64,000 nt of DNA, from assembly GCA_017165825.1 (NCBI GenBank), contig CM029384.1:23155611-23219610 (forward strand), read 5' to 3'. The DNA is from Hepsetus odoe (taxonomy: Eukaryota > Chordata > Actinopteri > Characiformes > Hepsetidae). This document shows, one piece after another, positions 57,880 through 64,000 of this stretch. The position numbers and the translations under genes are program-made. The notes beneath the pieces were generated by a model. The model worked only from the letters and a program-made list of their open reading frames with translations, did no database searches and was not told the DNA's origin. The first letter of the stretch is position 1, and the number at the start of each line of letters is the position of its first letter.

Positions 57880-57916
<37 letters not shown>
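57880..57916. repeat. (CA)n microsatellite at the unc5a acceptor
   Basis: About 18 CA units; on the minus strand (TG)n ends six bases before the exon at 57874, so it forms part of the acceptor region. Confidence 0.97.
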
Positions 57917-57918
<2 letters not shown>

Positions 57919-57949
57919 ATAGTTTTCATACAAATTCAAGAAGGGGGTC

Positions 57950-57974
57950 ATATATATATATATATATATATATA
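57950..57974. repeat. (AT)n microsatellite
   Basis: Perfect TA repeat followed by a 170-base AT-only-like stretch. Confidence 0.95.
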
Positions 57975-58849
57975 TTTTATTACCATAATATATAAATATG
58001 TTATATATTAAATTATATTATATTATACACTATTGTCACTGTAAATATGCATAATGTGATAAACATATACATTATTATTATCATTATTATTTTTATTATT
58101 TATGACCATTTTTCTACGATTGTTATAATATAATATTTTATTATCATTTATTATCACTATTTACGTTTTTCGCTCCAGCCAAAGAGTCGCTCGGTTCCAT
58201 CGGCAGCAGCTGATTGAATTTAATGGAGGTCTGATTAAATAGTCATTTTCGGAACAAATTAGCGCTTAGATAAATAGCTTTCCATCTCATTTGTGCAGAC
58301 GCCTAAGACTACGGCGTAGCGCCGCATGTGTAAGTAGCTATATGCAACGGTAATGCATTATTATAAGAGTACGCCTTCCATTTATTCCAGGGATAAACGC
58401 GCAGAGATTTCATGCAACGCAAACAATTCCTCACACGGGCAGGGCGGAGGTCACGGGACGGTTTTGGGTCAAAGATGCATCGTTCGTTTTCTGCATCGCG
58501 TTATATTAATTCATTTGTAATGCCCTGTTTTATTGCTTCTATCATTCACATGTTTAAAAGCCTTCCCCTTAATTGATTATGTTAGATACTGTAGACATCA
58601 ACACACAGCGTGTAGACATTTCTCTCCAGGGTATGACAGAAGCGTAGGTGTTTGCATGAAAAATGAAAGGGCACGGAATACATCGCATGAAAGAATCCTT
58701 TCTTGGCAATTTCCTCCGCATCTATTTGATAACACGCCATTAAAAGGAAAAGGCAGGATGAGAAAATGCACTTTTACAGTGAATGTTTTTGTTCATTATG
58801 AGTATACATGCGCCTCCGGTCAGGCTGTCACCAACACAGCCTCAGCCTG

Positions 58850-59040
58850 AGCGGAAAGACACGACCTCAGCGCGGGCTATGCTCATTAACATCGCCAAGG
58901 CAACGGCGTGACCAATCCCTCACCATTTTACACTTCAGCCATCCGTTAATCAATTAGCCGCTTTGACAATTAGACGCACTTTTCCTTAACAGCCATGGTA
59001 ATGGATTCATTGAGACTGGGAGGGTGAAATATTAGCCGTT
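58850..59040. promoter_or_regulatory. candidate conserved non-coding element
   Basis: Unique text with ctcattaacatcgccaaggc, ccgttaatcaattagccgct, ttgacaattagacgc and gccatggtaatggattcatt: dense TAAT/ATTA cores in a balanced background, typical of developmental enhancers. No comparison was possible. Confidence 0.28.
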
Positions 59041-59219
59041 CGTCAGTCCGGGCCCAGCTGATGACTCTTGCATGGCAAAAAGCATGATGGCAAACTCCTG
59101 ACCCGCCGCAGTGTCAGACTTTTGACGGGACATAAGGCACGAGCGTGGAGGCGAAAAAAAGGAAATCTCCTCCTGAGTGGCAATGTCCTAATGAAACATG
59201 TCGTTCTTTGGTAGCCTGT

Positions 59220-59500
59220 GGTCAGATACAATTTTATAATGGCTCCCCAGAGAGGCTTTAATTAGACGAAAAGGCAAGTGGGACCCATAGTGACAGGGAC
59301 TTGCAGAGGAAGCTCATCACAGAGACACTTTCTCTCAGTCCCACGTGCACACACGCCCACCGACGGCCATCTAATCAACCTCCTGGCCACAGCCTCACCA
59401 TCACGCGCCCGGGGAGGCCTCGGCTAGGAAATGACATCCCGCCGATCGATAAAATAAGCCGCTATCTTCATTAATGAAATTTGTATCGACAAGAAGCATT
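59220..59500. promoter_or_regulatory. candidate conserved non-coding element
   Basis: Unique, information-rich text such as ggctttaattagacgaaaag, ccatctaatcaacctcctgg and cttcattaatgaaatttgta, without repeats or a coding frame. Confidence 0.28.
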
Positions 59501-60899
59501 TCTCGTTCCACCTCAACCAACTCGCTTTTCCGTTTTTACTGATAGAAACGTATCGTCCGTGTTGCATCAGCTGCAGACCTTACAGCCGGAGAATATCTCG
59601 ACGAAATGAAAGAAGGAAGTTGATTCAGACTAATTGCAGACCATTTCAACTTTTCTATTTTATCTTTTCTTTATATATAAATCTATTTTTCCCTGTCACC
59701 CTCCACCCTAAGTCCCAGTTGTAGCATCAACCCAGACCACATTTCAGCTTCTTCCATCCGCTTCACAGGTCTGCAATCTCTGGAGAAATTAACTGCTCTA
59801 AGCCAGTCTGCCAAGTCTCCTATCCAGGACAAACTTACCCGTTTCCTGCCTTTGTCTGGGGGTACCTGGGTGAGCGGGGCGACCTGTCGCCCGTGGGCTA
59901 TATTTGGGCCGGCGAATGATTAAAAGTGCTCTTCTAACCCCAGCCTAAGACAGGCCAATTCATTCTGCAGACGTCCCACTGCTGCCACACCGAGGGGCCT
60001 GAATAATTTATGCACAATATTGAACATGAAAGAGGACCTTCGCTCCCCTCCTTCTGCTTCTTCATCCCTCTCTTCCTCCCCTCTGCAGTCTGGGTGCTGC
60101 CTGTCCCATTCTGGCCACTGAGACTGGTTCTGATGTCTGGTGAGCGTTTCTGCATCTGAATTAGCTCACAGTCATATGGTGTACCATTGACTCATGACTC
60201 GTGGAAAAATATGCATCCGTCCATTCCGTCGATGGGGTGCTATAACCGGTCCTAGTCTTGCAGGGTGAAAGGTGCACAAAGCATGTCCTCAGTTCATTGC
60301 AGGGCAAAAGAAAACACTCAGACAAGAGTTGCAACATCTGAGATTGGCCCTCATAAAGCTCCTTGGTGCAGAAGACCTCTATGCTTCTTTTACTTTTTCC
60401 ATTAAGAAAAGAAAATCCATTGTTTATTAGACTAAGATGTTTAATGCAGAATTTAAATCAATGCAAATAAAACACAAACTGGAAATGTGATCCATTATTT
60501 GTAATCAAAAATAACATGAAATGACAAAATCGTCTCCAGGCTATGAGTCATGAAGTGTTCTGCACTGTTGAGCTTCTGAAAGAGCCCATGCATTTAGGGA
60601 GTGAGAGGGCAAGGCCTTATCTTCAGATCACTCTTCAGAGGACTTCTCTCAGAGGGTCTGTTTGAGGAACTGATGGAAATGTGGTCAGGGTGGTGATGAA
60701 AAGAGAGAGGAGTCTGCAGGTCAATGGACCAGCTGAGCACCACTGCAGAAAACACACTGAAGTGGTGATTGAATGTGTGGGGCCAGCAAATACACTACAC
60801 ACACACCGTTTACCTGGATTGTTATACTCCTACTTTATAAATCCGCTATATATAGTACTTAAAGTCTGGAGCCATTAATTTCTTTACATTTTTCCTCCA

Positions 60900-61265
60900 A
60901 AGTTCTGCAGATCTTCCTGAAGGACAGTGTTTTTGTCTCTTTTTCAGTCCAGTCTCTGTACCTGAGCAGTTCTCCAGATCTTCCTGAAGGACAGTGTTGT
61001 TGTCTCTCATTTTCAGTCCAGTCTCTGTACCTGAGCAGTTCTCCAGATCTTCCTGAAGGACAGTGTTGTTGTCTCTCATTTTCAGTCCAGTCTCTGTACC
61101 TGAGCAGTTCTCCAGATCTTCCTGAAGAACAGTGTTGTTATCTCTCCTTTTCAGTCCAGTCTCTGTACCTGAGCAGTTCTCCAGATCATCAGGGGATTCG
61201 TTTACAGCTGATGCTGAATGCTGAGTGGTTGGAACCCCTTTATCTAGAACCTTGTATCTTTAGAC
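60900..61265 (+). repeat. dispersed element with 69-bp internal minisatellite (4 units)
   Basis: Four near-identical units (ctccagatcttcctgaagga, cagtgttgttgtctctcatt, ttcagtccagtctctgtacc, tgagcagtt) then a shortened flank and the block ggaacccctttatctagaac. Read on the minus strand the units form an open 23-codon repeat. Confidence 0.93.
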
Positions 61266-61589
61266 ACTCAGCAGCCTGGAGAACATTTGTGATCCACTGC
61301 AGATTCTTTTGCAAATACATTAAACTGTTTGTTTGAACGTTTTCCATCCAAACTAACTGAGGAAGTAAAGCGAGGTATTGTCTCTGTACCCTAATCTGCA
61401 GTTCTTGAATTTGATCACTGGTTATCAAAAAAAAATGGTCTTCAGCATCTCAGATACAACTCATGACACAAACATCAGCAGTTAAACAGCAGATCAGACT
61501 CAAGGGCCAGATTTGAATAGCTCTGGGCTTGAGGACAACATAAACTGCACCAACACTCTTTCATCAAACAGATACAGTCTCTGCCTCAC

Positions 61590-61758
61590 CTCCCACGTTC
61601 CCTCGTAAGACTGCTTCTTCAGCCGGATGGCCCAGTTCTCAGGGCAAGCATCTGAGCAGTGGTCCACGCTGAGGATGACTGGGCGGGTGAGGACCACGCC
61701 TGGAGGGCCACAGCTCACCACAGGGCTCAGCAGAGTCTGGCACCCAGCCAGAGGCAGC
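61590..61758 (-). CDS. unc5a: unc5a exon: ZU5 domain core
   Basis: Minus-strand acceptor ccgcttcag and donor gggaggtgagg bound 169 bases, phase 2 in and phase 0 out. It reads (R)LPLAGCQTLLSPVVSCGPP, GVVLTRPVILSVDHCSDACP, ENWAIRLKKQSYEGTWE. QTLLSPVVSCGPPG and RPVIL are ZU5 signatures and LPLAGCQ with RLKKQS is UNC5A-like. Confidence 0.97.
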
Positions 61759-61938
61759 CTGAAGCGGGGACAGAAGTTGGACAGAGTCAATGTTGAGGCC
61801 ACAGGGTCAGATCTTGCTCACAGTGGACCCTTCATATACTGATCCTGCACTAAATAAAAACAATTCTGTGCAAAATGCTTGAGCCATGCTTCATATTTTG
61901 CTTCCAAAGAGTCACTGCATGTTTAATGTATTGTTGAG

Positions 61939-62215
61939 GAACGGTTCTCCAGAGTTCCTGAAGGACAAATATTTTGTCTCTCATTTTCAGGACAGTCCCT
62001 GTACCTGAGCAGTTTCAGAGGCATGGGATCATCTCCAAAGAGAGAACAAAAGGCAGCAATGTCCAAAGAACAGCTTTGGGACGTCCTTCAAGAAGTCTGG
62101 AGAACTTGATCCTGAAGACGACTTAAAGAAACGAGCTCCACTAAGAGAGTTGAGGCTGTGTTGAAGAATGACGGTGGTCGTACCCAATATTGACTCTAAA
62201 GCTGATAAGCATTCA
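61939..62215 (+). mobile_element. one 69-bp unit joined to a Tc1/mariner transposase C-terminal remnant
   Basis: A diverged 69-bp unit (61939-62013) runs directly into text encoding AAMSKEQLWDVLQEVWRT and, after a stop, RVEAVLKNDGG on the plus strand, the end of a Tc1-type transposase. The same pair occurs inverted at 34515-34778. Confidence 0.65.
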
Positions 62216-62309
62216 ATTCTCTTTGTTTTTTAAACTGCATTTACATGTGTTTGCAATAATTCACTCCATCTCTTGTCTCAAAGTGCTAGTTTTAGGAGCT
62301 AGTTTAGTT

Positions 62310-62600
62310 TAAGTCCACCGTTCACTCTCCCTGTCCTCTCTCTTACGTCTCCTTCACTCTGTCCTGCACCGATGGACACAGAGGGATGTCTTTTCTGTGT
62401 TTGTGTCCATTTAGGCTGAAACGGGTCTGAATAATGGAGTGAAAATAATGGAGAATTCCTCTGAAATGGGTTCAGGCTAAAGTAAGGAGTCCGTTCTGAA
62501 AATGTGAGGAGTAGAAAGGACAGATATTCTGGTTCAAATGTCAGCAAAATAAGTACTCAAGATACTTAAGATGTACTTAAGTACAGTAAGAACTGTATTA
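62310..62600 (+). repeat. second copy of the dispersed repeat seen at 48060-48365
   Basis: It shares accgttcactctccctgtcc, tcctgcaccgatggacac, gtgtttgtgtccatttaggc and ggacagatattctggttcaa with the copy that hosts the Tc1 insertion. It continues into agtactcaagatacttaag. Confidence 0.8.
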
Positions 62601-62662
62601 CATCCCTTCTGCTTTTGTCAGAGTTGGTAGACATGGCACACCGAGCTTTAACTGATGAGGAA

Positions 62663-62666
<4 letters not shown>

Positions 62667-62693
<27 letters not shown>
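62667..62693. repeat. (CA)n microsatellite
   Basis: Perfect CA repeat; a second one lies at 62831-62855. Confidence 0.95.
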
Positions 62694-62830
62694 CAACATC
62701 CTGAGGCAGTATGGTTCTGCTGTTGGAGTGTGAATGACTCACTGGAGTGCCTAAGACCAGACAAAACATACACAGCACTTTAATTTCTAAAGTTGGTGTT
62801 AGTCATACATCTGACCAAGAGTATGATTTT

Positions 62831-62855
62831 CACACACACACACACACACACACAC
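62831..62855. repeat. (CA)n microsatellite
   Basis: Perfect CA repeat. Confidence 0.95.
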
Positions 62856-62987
62856 ATAAGCACTCACACACCAGCATGAGGGAACTGACTTCAATCATGT
62901 TCGATACTGCCTGCCAGCTTTCCTTTTTGATTTTTTTGTTCCATGTCAGACTGTTTTTTTATGCCCATGGACTGAAGACAGACCCAC

Positions 62988-63075
62988 CTCAGATCCTCCT
63001 TTCTCTGCACAGTGAGGTAGATCTCGTAGATCTTGCCTCTAGGAATGGCCTCTGGGGGGATGAGCAGGCTGATCC
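62988..63075 (-). CDS. unc5a: unc5a exon: ZU5 domain N-terminal part
   Basis: Minus-strand acceptor tttctcatcag and donor tgaggtgggtc bound 88 bases, phase 1 in and phase 2 out. It reads (G)ISLLIPPEAIPRGKIYEI, YLTVQRKEDL(R). GISLLIPP-AIP-GK-YEIYLTV is the ZU5 opening found in all UNC5 proteins. The preceding exon is not in the rest of the window, so the gene continues past 64000. Confidence 0.96.
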
Positions 63076-64000
63076 CTGATGAGAAAGAGAAAGGAGTTCA
63101 TTAGTTGTCGCCATCTTTGCTCAAAGTGGCCAGAAGACCATGGGCAGTTAAAACACAAAGGGGGTAAATCCAAGGCCGAGGATGTCGGTCAACAGATATG
63201 TTTTTCCTGCTGAAAAGAGGAAGTTGGTTGAATGCTGAGCTAACCCTTATGAAAAAGAGATATTGTTCAGTACATCACACGCTGCTAGCAGATCACTTCA
63301 TGCCTAAGATATTTTATTCTTCTAAAGATACAAGGTTCTAGATAAAGGGGTTCCACTCAGTGTTCAGCATCAGCAGTAAATGAATAATCTGATCATCTGG
63401 AATCATCTGCACCTGGTTCTTCACTGCTTCATGTCTGAAGTTAGACGCTTTGTTCTGCTTGAAGGCTCAGACGTAGATCACTGTGTGGATTAACCAACAC
63501 AGAACTATTAAACTGCTCAGGTACAGAGACTGGACTGAAAATGAGAGACAACAACACTGTCCTTCAGGAAGATCTGGAGAACTGCTCAGGTACAGAGACT
63601 GGACTGAACATGAGAGACAACAACACTGTCCTTCAGGAAGATCTGGAGAACTGCTCAGGTACAGAGACTGGACTGAACATGAGAGACAACAGCACTGTCC
63701 TTCAGGAAGATCTGGAGAACTGCTCAGGTACAGAATGTACTGAAAACGAGAGACAAAGGCTTTATAGTAAATTAGAGAAGAAGGGTTTTCACTGGAGGTC
63801 TCAGACTTTTGAACCCCAACTGTAAGTGTAAATGATGTAAGACAGCAAACAAAAATGCACTGGTGCAAAAATGTCTTTGAGGAATTTTGCGAAATCTCTG
63901 ATAGCTGTCAAAATGAATACAAGAAGATGGCCAAGGCCATGTCCACTGCAAATTTTTCCCGGTGTCAGGTTTGCCCTTTGTCTCCATTCCTCTTTGCCCC
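63076..64000 (-). other. unc5a: unc5a intron running off the right edge
   Basis: Mostly occupied by the 69-bp-unit element; no further UNC5 exon was found on the minus strand. Confidence 0.6.
63320..63790 (-). repeat. dispersed element with 69-bp internal minisatellite (about 4 units), inverted
   Basis: The plus strand starts with the block gttctagataaaggggttcc, then the flank gacgtagatcactgtgtgga and ttaaccaacacagaactatt, then units gctcaggtacagagactgga, ctgaacatgagagacaacaa, cactgtccttcaggaagatc. The open plus-strand frame repeats MRDNNTVLQEDLENCSGTET every 23 codons. Confidence 0.93.

Larger units (their letters stand above)
57875..61589 (-). other. unc5a: unc5a intron within the ZU5/UPA region; microsatellites, candidate regulatory DNA
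   Basis: It begins with the CA and AT arrays and contains unique stretches at 58850-59500 listed separately, plus a 69-bp-unit element at 60900. No exon was recognised. Confidence 0.5.
25500..63075 (-). other. unc5a: unc5a gene (netrin receptor UNC5A), intracellular half; 5' part off-window
   Basis: Seven minus-strand exons, 62988-63075 down to 29510-29675, encode in order most of the ZU5 domain, the UPA domain and a C-terminal death domain. UNC5 receptors are single-pass membrane proteins that mediate axon repulsion with netrin and trigger apoptosis without ligand through the death domain. Choice of UNC5A over B, C or D rests on the segments RPVILSVDHC, RLKKQSYEGTWEDVLLLGEE, CQLEAETCRVFTEQLGRFAL and the death-domain end SPTSMILDLWEAQHF with C-terminal VSDGEC (human UNC5A ends VSEAEC). 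The pdlim7 neighbour fits the human 5q35 location of both genes. Immunoglobulin, thrombospondin and transmembrane exons must lie beyond 64000. Confidence 0.93.

Noticed and set aside
60900..61190. Regular direct repeats suggesting a CRISPR-like array
   Set aside because: The units are contiguous without unique spacers, and the DNA is a vertebrate intron.
63483..63825. Open frame of repeated MRDNNTVLQEDLENCSGTET units, possible repeat protein
   Set aside because: Identical units occur on both strands at several sites as a dispersed minisatellite, with no start context or conserved ends as protein.

Overview
This is vertebrate nuclear DNA, almost certainly from a ray-finned (teleost) fish. Coding sequence occurs only as short exons with GT/AG borders inside long AT-rich introns. 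Those introns are full of CA, CT and poly-T simple repeats, tRNA-derived SINEs, 5'-truncated LINE pieces and decayed Tc1/mariner transposons. There is no bacterial-type gene organisation. I cannot name the species.

Two protein-coding genes account for all convincing coding sequence, and they converge tail to tail. The left gene, on the + strand (about 1-25.5 kb), is pdlim7 (Enigma/LMP-1), a PDZ plus three-LIM scaffold of actin and Z-disc structures. Its first exon lies left of the window; I place 14 later exons from the second half of the PDZ domain to the stop at 22698. They include an alternative terminal exon for a LIM-less short isoform (14922-15018) and a possible microexon that the reading frame makes exclusive with another exon. 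The right gene, on the - strand (about 25.5-63.1 kb and beyond), is unc5a, a netrin receptor. Only the seven exons for the intracellular ZU5, UPA and death domains are present; the extracellular and transmembrane exons lie beyond the right edge. Exon phases are consistent across every junction in both genes, and the human orthologues both lie in 5q35.

Layout: 1-4051 pdlim7 intron 1; 4052-22698 pdlim7 exons; 22699-25.5 kb probable pdlim7 3' UTR; 25.5-29.5 kb probable unc5a 3' UTR on the - strand; 29.5-63.1 kb unc5a exons with large introns; 63.1-64 kb a further unc5a intron. The unc5a introns hold most of the accessory material: a 5' Tc1 copy (32486-33775), an internally deleted Tc1 copy nested in an older repeat (48368-49595), SINEs with clear target-site duplications, three LINE 3' fragments, a dispersed element with a 69-bp internal minisatellite, three clusters of a degenerate ~48-bp repeat around the UPA/death exons, a 700-bp polypyrimidine tract and several stretches that look like conserved non-coding elements.

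I found no complete novel gene system. The most interesting points are the frame-exclusive splicing options in pdlim7, the near-abutting 3' ends of the two genes, the 69-bp repeat family associated with a transposase remnant, and the ~48-bp repeat clusters that bracket conserved unc5a exons.
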